Shown one piece after another: positions 31,492 to 41,195 of a stretch of DNA of 64,000 nt. The number at the start of each line of letters is the position of its first letter. Positions within the stretch are counted from its first letter, which is position 1. The position numbers and the translations under genes are program-made. Source of the stretch: Niabella aurantiaca DSM 17617 (GTDB taxonomy: Bacteria > Bacteroidota > Bacteroidia > Chitinophagales > Chitinophagaceae). The notes under the pieces were generated by a model. The model was not told where the DNA came from, did no database searches, and was given only the letters and a program-made list of their open reading frames with translations. The DNA lies in contig NZ_KB893637.1 of assembly GCF_000374125.1 (NCBI RefSeq), positions 310,001 to 374,000 on the forward strand. The letters run 5' to 3'.

Positions 31492-34350
31492 ATGAACGAT
31501 AAAATGTCGATTTTGAGAACCGGTTTTCTTATCAGGGCAGCGCTTGTAACGGGCGGGAGCCTTTTTATGTTTTTAGCTAAGGCGCAGATCAGCTGGCCAC
31601 AGATCACACAAACGCAGAAGCCCTGGACGCGCTGGTGGTGGGAAGGCAGCGCTGTGAACAAAGAAGGGCTTACCTGGAACCTTGAACAATACCGGAAAGC
31701 CGGCATTGGCGGCACCGAGATCACGCCGATCTATGGGATCCATGGCGAGGAGCAACATTTTACCCGCTTCCTGTCGCCCCGGTGGATGGAATGGTTTTCC
31801 CATACCCTGAAGGAAAGTAAGCGCCTGGGATTGGGGGTAGACCTGGCCAATGGAACCGGCTGGCCCTTTGGTGGTCCCTGGGTAAAAGATGCGGACGCCA
31901 GCAAATCGGTATATTACAAGACCTATTCCCTCAGCGGGGGGCAGCGGTTGCAGGAGCCCGTCGTGTACATCCGGGAAGGGTTTGTGCGTACTGCCAATAA
32001 CCGGCCGGCAAAACCGGACGCTATAAAAAACCCTGTTTCCGAAAATGAAAACCTGCAGGGGCTGGCCCTCGACCAGGTCCAGTTTGCAGGAAAACTGCCG
32101 TTAAAAGCCCTGATCGCTTACCCGGCAAAAGGTACACCGGTGAACCTCATCTCCAGGGTGGATACTACGGGCCGGTTGAACTGGACGGCTCCTGTCGGTA
32201 CAAATAACTGGACACTCTATGCATTGTTTGAAGGGTTGCATGGTAAAATGGTGGAGCGGGCGGCGCCGGGAGGTGAAGGTTATGCGATTGACCATTTTTC
32301 CCGTCAGGCGGCAGTGAACTATTTTAAACGCTTTGATGAAGCGTTTAAAGGAACGGACATCCGTTACCTGCGCTCCTTTTTTAACGACTCTTATGAGGTA
32401 GATGATGCACGCGGTCAGGCCAACTGGACACCAGATTTTTTTAAGGAATTTCAAAAACGGAAAGGCTATGATCTGCGTACCGAATTGCCGGCTCTTTTTG
32501 GCAGGGACAATGCCGACAAAAACAGCCGGGTGATCTATGACTACCGGTCGGTGATCGACAGGTTGTTGCTGGAGCACTTTACCTGGGAATGGAAAACATG
32601 GGCCAAGGGGAAGGGAAAACTGCTGCGGAACCAGAGCCACGGATCGCCCGCCAATACGCTGGACCTGTACAGCGTGGTAGACATTCCGGAAACAGAAGGC
32701 AACGACATCCTGCGGTTTAAATTTGCAGCTTCCGCCGCTCATGTTACGGGCAAGCCCCTGGTTTCTTCAGAGTCGGCTACCTGGCTGAATGAACATTTTC
32801 TGTCATCCTGGGGAGATGTGAAAAAAGCCATCGATCTGTATTTCCTGGGAGGGGTGAATCATATCTTCTATCATGGTACGGAATACTCGCCCAAAGAGGC
32901 TGCCTGGCCGGGCTGGCTGTTTTATGCGGCGGTACATTTTCAGCCCACCAATCCGCAGTGGAAAGATTTTCATGCCCTGAACCGCTATATTGCCCGTGTA
33001 CAGAGTTTTTTACAGCGTGGAAAGCCGGACAATGATCTTTTGCTGTATTACCCGATCATCGATCGCTATTCAGAGCCGGGCAGCGCCTTGCTGCAACATT
33101 TTGACGGGATGGAGAAGAACTTTGGCAACACCGATTTTGAGCATATTGCGCAGGAGATGGTGGAAAAAGGATATAGCTTCGATTTCTTCTCAGACCGGCA
33201 GTTGCAGCAGTTCCGGTATGCATCCGGCAATATCATCAGCGGGGGTAATTCCTATAGATCCATACTGCTGCCTGCCAATAAATTCATTACTGATGAGAGC
33301 CTTGACAAGATACTGGCTCTTGCGAACGCGGGGGCGAGAATACTCGTGTATAAAGCGCTTCCCAAAGATGTTCCGGGGCTTGGCGGGCTGGCAACGCGCC
33401 GGAAAAAGCTGTCGGTGCTGACCAGCCGGCTCCGCTTTACCGGCCAGGGGAATATCCGGAAAGCGGTTGTGGGCAAGGGCACCGTTTGGCTGAGCGATGA
33501 CCTGGAAGCCCTGCTGCAGGCGGGTGCGGTACGGCGCGAGAAACCGGGCGATCCGGACATTTACATTCTGCGGCGCAAACAGGCGGATGGTCATGTTTAT
33601 TTTATCAACAATCGCACGGATGCAGACGTGGAAGAGTGGATCACCCTGAATGGCGACGCCGCCTCGGTGGCATTGTTTGATGCGATGAGCGGCGAAAAGG
33701 GGCTGGCGGCCTGGCGCAAAAAAGATGGCGTCCTTGAGGTGCAGGTGCAATTGCAGCCACAGGCTTCGCTGCTGATCCGGACATTTGATACCATAAAGAA
33801 AGGGGAGCCCTTTCCATATAAAAATAAAGCAGGTGCGGCAACCGCCATTGAGGGGAACTGGACGCTCGATTTCCTGGAAGGAGGTCCGGCCATACCGGCA
33901 TCAAGAACGGTAAGATCGCTGGGGTCCTGGACGGATGCGGGCGGACAGGAAGTAAAGGACTTCTCGGGTACCGCTAAATATACCCTCTATTTTGACAAGC
34001 CGGGTAATGCAGCCCGGTACCTGCTAAACCTGGGCAAAGTGCATGAAACCGCTGAAGTATTCCTGAACGGCAAAAGCATGGCAACGCTCATCGGCCCATC
34101 CTTTACCACGGTGATCCCTGCTGCTGCCTTCCAGTTAAAGAACAACAGGTTGGAGATCGTGGTGGCCAGCCTGATGGCCAACCGGATCGCTTATATGGAC
34201 CGTCATCGGCTGCCCTGGAAAATATTTTACAATACGAATATGCCGGCAAGATTAAAGGAAAATGTAAAGGACGGTCTGTTCAATGCGGCACACTGGAAAC
34301 CATTGCCCTCGGGCCTTTTGGGGCCTGTTACGCTTACCCCTTTAAAATAA
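31492..34350 (+). CDS. Alpha-L-rhamnosidase-type glycoside hydrolase (GH106)
   Basis: The start at 31492 is followed by a signal peptide (SILRTGFLIRAALVTGG...AKAQ); another Met at 31504 is possible. The 952-residue product has GH106 landmarks: KPWTRWWWEGSAV near the mature N-terminus, GIGGTEITPIYG, LGLGVDLANGTGWPFGGPW, VSSESATWLNEHF and GINHIFYHG-type GVNHIFYHGTEYSP. A C-terminal beta-sandwich ends AEVFLNGKSMATL. GH106 enzymes remove terminal alpha-L-rhamnose from pectic side chains and RG-I/RG-II fragments in the periplasm. It heads a tight enzyme operon (4 bp to the next gene). Confidence 0.9.
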   Translation: MNDKMSILRTGFLIRAALVTGGSLFMFLAKAQISWPQITQTQKPWTRWWWEGSAVNKEGLTWNLEQYRKAGIGGTEITPIYGIHGEEQHFTRFLSPRWMEWFSHTLKESKRLGLGVDLANGTGWPFGGPWVKDADASKSVYYKTYSLSGGQRLQEPVVYIREGFVRTANNRPAKPDAIKNPVSENENLQGLALDQVQFAGKLPLKALIAYPAKGTPVNLISRVDTTGRLNWTAPVGTNNWTLYALFEGLHGKMVERAAPGGEGYAIDHFSRQAAVNYFKRFDEAFKGTDIRYLRSFFNDSYEVDDARGQANWTPDFFKEFQKRKGYDLRTELPALFGRDNADKNSRVIYDYRSVIDRLLLEHFTWEWKTWAKGKGKLLRNQSHGSPANTLDLYSVVDIPETEGNDILRFKFAASAAHVTGKPLVSSESATWLNEHFLSSWGDVKKAIDLYFLGGVNHIFYHGTEYSPKEAAWPGWLFYAAVHFQPTNPQWKDFHALNRYIARVQSFLQRGKPDNDLLLYYPIIDRYSEPGSALLQHFDGMEKNFGNTDFEHIAQEMVEKGYSFDFFSDRQLQQFRYASGNIISGGNSYRSILLPANKFITDESLDKILALANAGARILVYKALPKDVPGLGGLATRRKKLSVLTSRLRFTGQGNIRKAVVGKGTVWLSDDLEALLQAGAVRREKPGDPDIYILRRKQADGHVYFINNRTDADVEEWITLNGDAASVALFDAMSGEKGLAAWRKKDGVLEVQVQLQPQASLLIRTFDTIKKGEPFPYKNKAGAATAIEGNWTLDFLEGGPAIPASRTVRSLGSWTDAGGQEVKDFSGTAKYTLYFDKPGNAARYLLNLGKVHETAEVFLNGKSMATLIGPSFTTVIPAAAFQLKNNRLEIVVASLMANRIAYMDRHRLPWKIFYNTNMPARLKENVKDGLFNAAHWKPLPSGLLGPVTLTPLK

Positions 34351-34354
34351 AAGC

Positions 34355-35341
34355 ATGCAGCGTCTCGTGCCCGTATATTTTTTGCTATTGTTTGCGTTGG
34401 GTGCCGGTGCGCAGCCACAGGCCGCGCCCAGGCCCTTGTACGATGACCCGGTATATCATGGTGCGGCAGATCCTGTAATCGTTTATAACCAGCAGCGAAA
34501 AAAATGGTGGATGTTCTATACCAATCGCCGGGCCTCCGTGCCGGACTCGACCGTACAGTGGGTGCACGGTACACGCATCGGTATTGCAGAAAGCAGCGAT
34601 GGCCGTAAATGGAGCTATGTAGATACGGCAGACATCCGGTACCGCCCCGATGCCGGTTATACCTTCTGGGCGCCGGAGATCATCATGGATAAAGGAATGT
34701 ATCACCTGTATCTTACTTATGTGCCGGGTACATTCCGTACCTGGAGCCATCCCCGGCAGATCGTACACCTGACCAGCAGGGACCTCCTTCACTGGGAGTA
34801 CCAGTCGGTGCTATCGCTGGTGAGCGGTCGCGTGATCGATGCATCAGTGTATAAGGTCAGGGATGGGCTGTGGCGTATGTGGTACAACAATGAAAAAGAT
34901 GGTAAATCCATTTATTATGCAGAGAGCAATGATCTGTATCACTGGCAGGACCGGGGAAAAGCCATTGCAACCCGGGGCGAGGGGCCTAAAGTATTTCGCT
35001 GGAAGGGACGGTATTTTATGATCGTGGATGCATGGAAAGGAATGGAGGTCTTTTCGGGCAGCGACCTGATGCATTGGGAAAAACAGCCGGAAAGGATCCT
35101 GGAACATCCTGGCAGTGGGACGGATGATCAGGCGATCGGTGGTCATTGCGATGTGGTCGTAAACCAGAACCGGGCCTATGTTTTTTATTTTACGCATCCC
35201 GGCCGGAGAAAAGACCTGCCCGCAGCCCGGTACTCTTTTGAAGATAAGCGGAGCGTGATACAGGTAGCAGAACTGAAGTATAAAGATGGTGTGATCATCT
35301 GCGACCGAAATGAGCAGGTGATCATTCATTTAAAACCCTGA
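34355..35341 (+). CDS. GH43-like five-bladed beta-propeller glycoside hydrolase
   Basis: The 328-residue protein has a signal peptide (FLLLFALGAGAQ). Five-bladed-propeller repeats follow, with the GH43-type N-terminal Asp context AADPVIVYNQQ, FWAPEIIMDKG, VIDASVYKVRDG, and EGPKVFRWKGRYFMIVDAW in which Glu is a candidate general acid. GH43 and related propeller families remove arabinose, xylose or galactose from side chains. The exact family (GH43 or a relative) cannot be fixed by eye. It lies 4 bp after the GH106 gene. Confidence 0.72.
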   Translation: MQRLVPVYFLLLFALGAGAQPQAAPRPLYDDPVYHGAADPVIVYNQQRKKWWMFYTNRRASVPDSTVQWVHGTRIGIAESSDGRKWSYVDTADIRYRPDAGYTFWAPEIIMDKGMYHLYLTYVPGTFRTWSHPRQIVHLTSRDLLHWEYQSVLSLVSGRVIDASVYKVRDGLWRMWYNNEKDGKSIYYAESNDLYHWQDRGKAIATRGEGPKVFRWKGRYFMIVDAWKGMEVFSGSDLMHWEKQPERILEHPGSGTDDQAIGGHCDVVVNQNRAYVFYFTHPGRRKDLPAARYSFEDKRSVIQVAELKYKDGVIICDRNEQVIIHLKP

Positions 35342-35354
35342 ACCCGTCGAAGGA

Positions 35355-36992
35355 ATGAGCATATTTAAAAGGATAAAAAAAACAAGGACCTGTCTGCCGG
35401 TCAATAGCCCCGGCCTTTTCTTTTTGTGGCTTGCGGCGGCAATGGTTTCCTGTACTGCGCAAAAAAAAGGAGCTGTTGCATCCGGTGAAACGGTATCGGA
35501 CGGGGAAGTAGGCGCAGCCCATCTCCCGTACGCGATCGCGCCCATCAGCGCACCTTTTCCGATGCAGCAACTGAAGCGGCCGGTCTTTCCTGCATATTCT
35601 GTTAACATCAGGGCTGCCGGGGCCCGGACGGGTACAAAAATAACCGGCCTGATCCAGCAGGCGATCGATGAGGTAAGCCGGAAGGGAGGAGGAACGGTCG
35701 TGGTTCCCAAAGGCAACTGGCTTACCGGTCGCATCGTTTTAAAGAGCCATGTAAACCTCCATCTTGAGGAAGGGGCCGTTCTTTATTTTAGCGGAGCAAT
35801 AGAAGATTACCGGCCGGCGGTCTTTACAAGGATCGAAGGGGTGGAGGTAATGTCCCTGGGGGCCTGCATTTATGCAAACGGGCAGGAAAACATTGCGGTT
35901 ACCGGAAAAGGAAAACTGGTTGGCCCGGATAGCAGTGGTACGGTACGCAAACAGATCATGACCACAATGGACATTGCAGCTTTTGCACCCTATACACTGC
36001 CGGTTTCCAAAAGAGTATATGAAGGATATAACGGGGCACCTGTTTTACCCCCCATGTTCATTTCGCCCATCAATTGCAGGGAGGTCCTGATCGAAGGGGT
36101 CACACTTGAGAACACGGCCTTCTGGAATATTGTACCTATTTACTGTGATGGAGTTATCATACGCGGCGTAACGGTGCACTCGGTGGGCATACCCCGGGGT
36201 GATGGCATCGATATCGAATCCTCCAGGAACGTGTTGATCGAATATTGTACGTTGAGCACCGGCGATGATTGCTTTACGATTAAGGCGGGCCGGGGAGCGG
36301 ATGGATTGCGGGTGAACCGGCCTTCGGAAAATATTGTGGTCCGTAACTGCCTGGCTATTGAAGGACATGGCGGCATTACCTGTGGCAGCGAAACCGCGGG
36401 CATGATCCGGAATCTATATGTGACCAATTGTGTTTTTGAAAATACGCGCACAGCCATACGGTTTAAAACAAGACGGCCGCGGGGCGGAGGCGGGGAGTAT
36501 TTGTATTATAACGGCATTCATATAAAAAATGCTCGGTACGTTTTTGAATGGGATATGCTGGGCAGTGCGCAACACGTGGGCGCCCTGGCCGGCCGGCTGC
36601 CGTTAAAAAAAGCCGATAAGCTGACACCGGTCTACCGGAATATTACAGCAAGGAATATCAGCGTGGACCGGGCAACACAGCTGGTAAAAGCAACAGCGCT
36701 GCCCGAAAGCCCTTTGAAGAATGTAAGGATAGAGCAGATAGACGCCAAAACGGACCGGCTGTTTGATGCCGCGGATGTGGATGGCTTTACGGTCAGGAAT
36801 GCGGTACTGGAAGCCAGGGATCCCCTGATCCGGGCGTTGGACAGCCGGGATATTTTGTTTGAGCATGTATTGTTTAAGGTGCCGGGTAATAAGGTGATAC
36901 CGCAGATTTCCGGTCCAAAGGCCATGCCCATATTGTTTAAGGACTGTGATCCGCCAGGGCCCGGACAAATGCAACAGGGAAAAAAGCGTTGA
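35355..36992 (+). CDS. GH28 polygalacturonase-type enzyme, lipoprotein
   Basis: The 545-residue protein has a lipoprotein signal (FFLWLAAAMVSC, Cys33), so it is probably anchored in the envelope. The right-handed beta-helix carries GH28 motifs in order: NTAFWNIVPIYCD, GDGIDIE (Asp283), TGDDC (Asp304, Asp305), EGHGG (His338) and IRFKT. These form the inverting catalytic centre. GH28 enzymes cut alpha-1,4-galacturonan or remove galacturonate from rhamnogalacturonan ends. With a PL11 and a GH106 in the locus, an exo-acting role on RG-I fragments is plausible. It ends a few bases before the next gene. Confidence 0.92.
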   Translation: MSIFKRIKKTRTCLPVNSPGLFFLWLAAAMVSCTAQKKGAVASGETVSDGEVGAAHLPYAIAPISAPFPMQQLKRPVFPAYSVNIRAAGARTGTKITGLIQQAIDEVSRKGGGTVVVPKGNWLTGRIVLKSHVNLHLEEGAVLYFSGAIEDYRPAVFTRIEGVEVMSLGACIYANGQENIAVTGKGKLVGPDSSGTVRKQIMTTMDIAAFAPYTLPVSKRVYEGYNGAPVLPPMFISPINCREVLIEGVTLENTAFWNIVPIYCDGVIIRGVTVHSVGIPRGDGIDIESSRNVLIEYCTLSTGDDCFTIKAGRGADGLRVNRPSENIVVRNCLAIEGHGGITCGSETAGMIRNLYVTNCVFENTRTAIRFKTRRPRGGGGEYLYYNGIHIKNARYVFEWDMLGSAQHVGALAGRLPLKKADKLTPVYRNITARNISVDRATQLVKATALPESPLKNVRIEQIDAKTDRLFDAADVDGFTVRNAVLEARDPLIRALDSRDILFEHVLFKVPGNKVIPQISGPKAMPILFKDCDPPGPGQMQQGKKR

Positions 36993-37003
36993 TCAAATCA
37001 AAT

Positions 37004-38131
37004 ATGATGACCATGTATAAAGGAATTTTTTTTGGGGGCGCAGCACTGATGGTGGGCTTGCTCATGAACCAGGCAGATGCTTTTGCCCAGGACAAAAATG
37101 CCGCGCAAAAAGAACGACACAGAGAAAAAAAAGTATTGAAAATGATTTCCGAACATGACGGACCTGTTATTGGCATACATCATCCGGATGTAACGGCAAC
37201 AGACAACCGGGCAGGTTTTGAAACCGGTCATGTGGTCAAGCTGAATGGTACGTATCATATGTTCGTAAATGAAATGTTTCAACGTCCGCACAGGGACCTG
37301 CGCATTGCTTACTGGACCAGCACGGATGCCGCTCACTGGAAACGCCAGTCAACGGTTGTGAACAGCATTCCCGGAAGAACGCCGGATAATCCGCGTTCAG
37401 AAGTGTGGGTGAATGCCGTCGTATTTAATGAAGAAGAAAATGCATGGAATATTTTTTATGTAGCATACCGGGCGGGCGACAGTACCCGGGGGGAGATCGC
37501 CGGCAATGATTATGAAGGAAGGATCTGGAGAGCGCGCTCGGTAAAAAAAGGACGCGCCGGTATTGCGGGGCCCTATGCCGACATGGGGATCATGCTGCAG
37601 CCCGGGAACGAATCCCAGTCCTGGGAGGGGCAGCAGGCCGTGGCTTCCTTTTTTCCGTACAAGGCAGGCCATACCTGGTACGCGCTATACGACGGTCACA
37701 ACCATATTCCCAAAACGGGCTGGCCCACCGGTATGGCCTATGCGTCAAAGCTGGAAGGCCCCTGGGAACGGTTTCCGGAAGGTCTTAATCCGGTTGAGCT
37801 GGCAGATGTGTTTACGGAAAATGAAGTGGTGTTGCAGCTAAAAGATGGCCGCTACCTGATGGTGTTTGATTCTTTTGGCGACCAGGAAATCGGGTACAGT
37901 ATTTCCGGCGACGGGGTGCATTGGAGCAGGGAAACCCGGGTGAAAATTCAGGCCGGAAAGAATATATGGGCAGAGGCAGGCGATCATTATACCCGCACGC
38001 CCCTTTGTGCCATTGAAGAGGAGGATGGCACATTTACCGTAATGTATACGGCCCGCGGCAAATTTGGAGATAAGAACTTTTATGCGGTAGGCAAATGCTC
38101 ACTGGCATGGGAAAAAGAAGAAGGCCGTTAA
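37004..38131 (+). CDS. GH43-like beta-propeller protein
   Basis: The 375-residue product starts at the ATG at 37004; a TTG at 36989 overlaps the preceding stop codon and is less likely. It has a signal peptide (FFGGAALMVGLLMNQADAFAQ) and propeller-type blades (IAYWTSTDAAHWKRQ, WEGQQAVASFFPY, YDGHNHIPKTGWP, MAYASKLEGPWERF). The later ADVFTENEVVLQLKDGRYLMVFDS resembles the catalytic strand order of GH43/GH117-like enzymes. The substrate and exact family are not certain. It is the fourth gene of the enzyme operon. Confidence 0.65.
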   Translation: MMTMYKGIFFGGAALMVGLLMNQADAFAQDKNAAQKERHREKKVLKMISEHDGPVIGIHHPDVTATDNRAGFETGHVVKLNGTYHMFVNEMFQRPHRDLRIAYWTSTDAAHWKRQSTVVNSIPGRTPDNPRSEVWVNAVVFNEEENAWNIFYVAYRAGDSTRGEIAGNDYEGRIWRARSVKKGRAGIAGPYADMGIMLQPGNESQSWEGQQAVASFFPYKAGHTWYALYDGHNHIPKTGWPTGMAYASKLEGPWERFPEGLNPVELADVFTENEVVLQLKDGRYLMVFDSFGDQEIGYSISGDGVHWSRETRVKIQAGKNIWAEAGDHYTRTPLCAIEEEDGTFTVMYTARGKFGDKNFYAVGKCSLAWEKEEGR

Positions 38132-38154
38132 TGCCCGGGTGTAGAATGATATAA

Positions 38155-41079
38155 ATGAATATGAAGATTGTGCAACGATTGCAGGCAAAATCCCTGAGGG
38201 TTTTGAGGCTTAAATATAAAACAACAGCTGTGAAAAGAATAATTGCAGGAATTACCGCGCTGGTCCTTACGGGGATGGTCAGCGCACAAACCAGCCAGAT
38301 CCAATATCTGTCCGGAACGGGCAGTGATCAAACAGTTGCATGGGATTTTTATTGTACCGGCGGACGGAACAGCGGCTACTGGACAAAGATACCGGTGCCT
38401 TCATGCTGGGAGCAGCAGGGCTTTGGGGCGTATAACTATGGGCGCGATTACAAAACCTATGGAAAGAATTTTCGCTTTGCGGATGAAAAAGGAATGTATC
38501 GGTATGCTTTCAATGTGCCGGCTTCCTGGAAAGGCAAAGAAGTTTTTGTAGTGTTTGAAGGCAGCATGACCGATACGGAAGTAAAGATCAATGGAAAAAA
38601 AGCCGGCGACACGCACCGCGGTGCCTTTTACCAATTTAAATACCGGATCACTGATAAATTAATCTTTGGCGGCAAGAATCTACTGGAGGCTACCGTAAGC
38701 AAAATGTCGTCCGACCGGACGGTAAATAATGCAGAGCGCCTGGCAGATTACTGGATCTTCGGCGGCATTTTCCGGCCGGTGTACCTGGAGGCATTACCCA
38801 AAGAGTATATGGAGGGGGTGGCGATCGATGCAAAAGCTGATGGGAGCTTCGGGATGATGGCCCGGCTAAAGAATATTGCCGCTGAAAAAAAGGTGACGGC
38901 GGATATCCTGAACGCGAAGGGAGCGGTACTGGCAACGGCAACGGCGGTCGTTAATAAAGGCGATTCGCTGGTAGAGCTGCGTACGAAGGTGAAGGACCCT
39001 CTGCTGTGGACCAGCGAAACGCCCCATCTTTATAAAGTCAATGTTTATCTGAAAGCGCAGGGCAAAACGGTACATCAGCTGACCGAGCGTTTTGGTTTCC
39101 GCACGATAGAGGTACGGCATGGGGATGGCATTTATATCAATGGCGTGCAGGTGAAAATGAAGGGCGTGAACCGCCACTGCTGGTGGCCGGAAACGGGAAG
39201 GACGCTGAACGACAGTCTGCAGCTGGTGGATGTACAGCTTATCAGGGAAATGAATATGAACGCCGTGCGCTGTTCGCATTACCCGCCGGACCGGCGCTTC
39301 CTGGAGCTATGCGATTCCATTGGCCTGTATGTACTGGATGAGCTGGCCGGCTGGCAGAAGGCATACAGCACGGAGGCCGGAAAACCACTGGTAAAAGAAA
39401 TGGTGCAGCGGGATCTGAATCATCCGTCCATCATTTTTTGGGATAACGGCAATGAAGGCGGCACCAACAAAGAACTGGATGCTGAATTTTACCGCTGGGA
39501 TTATTCCAGGCGTCCCGTCATTCATCCCCATCACCGGCCGGGAAACGCATTCAATGGCATCGACTGCAATCACTATGAAGATTATTACAGTACCAAAACA
39601 ATACTAGCGGACAGTCTTATTTACATGCCCACCGAATTTTTACATGCGCAGGATGACGGAGGGGCCGCATCTGGTATGTATGATTTCTGGGAGCTGCACT
39701 GGAATGCAAAAAGAAGCGGCGGCGGTTTCATCTGGGCATTTGTGGACGAGGGTGTGGTGCGTACCGACATGAACCGGATCATTGATGCCAACGGGCTCAA
39801 TGCCAATGATGGTATCCTGGGGCCGCACCGGGAGAAAGAAGGCAGCTTTTATGCGCTGCGCGAAATCTTTTCACCGGTACGGATCGCCATGAAAACCCTG
39901 CCCCAAAATTTTAACGGCGAAATTGAAATGGAGAACCGCTATCATTTTACAAACCTGGATGCAGTAACCTACAATTGGGCACTGGTGGATTTTTACAAAC
40001 CATTTGACCAGATGAACAGCGGATCGGTGATAAGAAAAAAAGGAACGGCAACAGCCCCGTCAATAAAACCGCTGCAAAAGGGAGTATTGAGGCTGGAGCT
40101 TCCGGCTGGCTTCCGGCAATATAATGCGTTGCAACTGCAGGCGGTAGATTCGCAGGGCAGGGAGCTTTACAAATGGACCTGGAAGCTGCAGGACAATACC
40201 TCCCTTCTGAAAACGACCTGGGGCAGGGATCAGTTTGAAACTTCGGCGACGGAAACCGATTCGGTGATCACGCTTGCCACGGGTGGCCTGCAGGTGCTGC
40301 TGGATAAACATACCGGTATGCTGACCGGTATTAAAAATAAAATTACGGGTTTGGATAACCTGTCCTTTAAGAACGGACCGGTGCCGGTAAAAGGCGATGC
40401 CGTGCTTAAGGAAGTAAAAGTAGACAAGGGAGCCGAACCATCTGTAACGTTTGACTATGCCGGCAATATGAAGTCAGTGCGCTGGCAGGTATTGAAAAAC
40501 GGCTGGGTACGCCTGGACTATGCATACGAAATGGACGGAAGCCAGCCTTTTGCCGGTGTCAGCTTTGATTACCCGGAAAATTATATTCTCGCCGCCCGGT
40601 GGCTGGGCAAGGGGCCATACCGGCAATGGAAGAACCGGACGCACGGCACACCCGTAAATGTATGGCAGAACTTTTATAACAACACAAAGACCGGTTACTG
40701 GCCCATGGTATATCCTGAGTTTAAAGGCTATTACGGAGATGTCACCTGGATGGAGTTCAGTACCGTGGAGGGCAGGTTCTACGTGGCCTCGGAGCAGCCG
40801 GGATTAAATATACGGTTGTTTGATTTTTATGGACTGAGCGGCGTGCCGCCGTTTCCTCAATTGCCTCCTGGAGATATCTCTTTTCTGGATGCCATACCAC
40901 CGATGGGCAGCAAACTGGCATTGGGCGTAAACCGCAATACCGCTTCACTGGGTCCTCAAAGCGAGCTGGCAAAAATAAACGGCCCGGTAAAAAGAACCTT
41001 GTATTTTTACTTCGGTCTGCCAAAGATCAGCGATGCCCGGGAACAGTACAGCCGGCCGAAATTGGATAATGTATTTTAA
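38155..41079 (+). CDS. GH2 family beta-glycosidase (LacZ-like)
   Basis: The frame is 974 residues from ATG 38155, but a GTG at 38230 followed by KRIIAGITALVLTGMVSAQ would give a cleaner signal peptide. GH2 landmarks are a sugar-binding domain (WTKIPVPSCWEQQGFG, VFEGSMTDTEVKINGKKAG), RFGFRTIEV, MNMNAVRCSHYPPD, the acid/base WDNGNEGG (Glu434) and the nucleophile MPTEFLH (Glu494), with GGFIWAFVDEG downstream. Members cut beta-galactose, beta-glucuronic or beta-galacturonic links; here RG-I side-chain galactan is the likely target. A C-terminal domain (about 700-970) is typical of larger GH2 proteins. It follows the GH43-like gene after 23 bp. Confidence 0.9.
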   Translation: MNMKIVQRLQAKSLRVLRLKYKTTAVKRIIAGITALVLTGMVSAQTSQIQYLSGTGSDQTVAWDFYCTGGRNSGYWTKIPVPSCWEQQGFGAYNYGRDYKTYGKNFRFADEKGMYRYAFNVPASWKGKEVFVVFEGSMTDTEVKINGKKAGDTHRGAFYQFKYRITDKLIFGGKNLLEATVSKMSSDRTVNNAERLADYWIFGGIFRPVYLEALPKEYMEGVAIDAKADGSFGMMARLKNIAAEKKVTADILNAKGAVLATATAVVNKGDSLVELRTKVKDPLLWTSETPHLYKVNVYLKAQGKTVHQLTERFGFRTIEVRHGDGIYINGVQVKMKGVNRHCWWPETGRTLNDSLQLVDVQLIREMNMNAVRCSHYPPDRRFLELCDSIGLYVLDELAGWQKAYSTEAGKPLVKEMVQRDLNHPSIIFWDNGNEGGTNKELDAEFYRWDYSRRPVIHPHHRPGNAFNGIDCNHYEDYYSTKTILADSLIYMPTEFLHAQDDGGAASGMYDFWELHWNAKRSGGGFIWAFVDEGVVRTDMNRIIDANGLNANDGILGPHREKEGSFYALREIFSPVRIAMKTLPQNFNGEIEMENRYHFTNLDAVTYNWALVDFYKPFDQMNSGSVIRKKGTATAPSIKPLQKGVLRLELPAGFRQYNALQLQAVDSQGRELYKWTWKLQDNTSLLKTTWGRDQFETSATETDSVITLATGGLQVLLDKHTGMLTGIKNKITGLDNLSFKNGPVPVKGDAVLKEVKVDKGAEPSVTFDYAGNMKSVRWQVLKNGWVRLDYAYEMDGSQPFAGVSFDYPENYILAARWLGKGPYRQWKNRTHGTPVNVWQNFYNNTKTGYWPMVYPEFKGYYGDVTWMEFSTVEGRFYVASEQPGLNIRLFDFYGLSGVPPFPQLPPGDISFLDAIPPMGSKLALGVNRNTASLGPQSELAKINGPVKRTLYFYFGLPKISDAREQYSRPKLDNVF

Positions 41080-41195
41080 TGAAGGTGAAACGGGAATTTG
41101 TGATGAAGGACCGGTTAAGAAGTGCAGGATCCCGGGGCACGGGACAGACCGGCCGCAACCCTTATTGCTTAATGTGCCTGATTAAAACTTAAATA

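Noticed and set aside
41080-41195. Possible internal promoter before the second GH43 gene (CAGGATCC near 41124)
   Set aside because: Only one CAGGAT is present, with no 10-bp partner and no TAnnTTTG at 27 bp.
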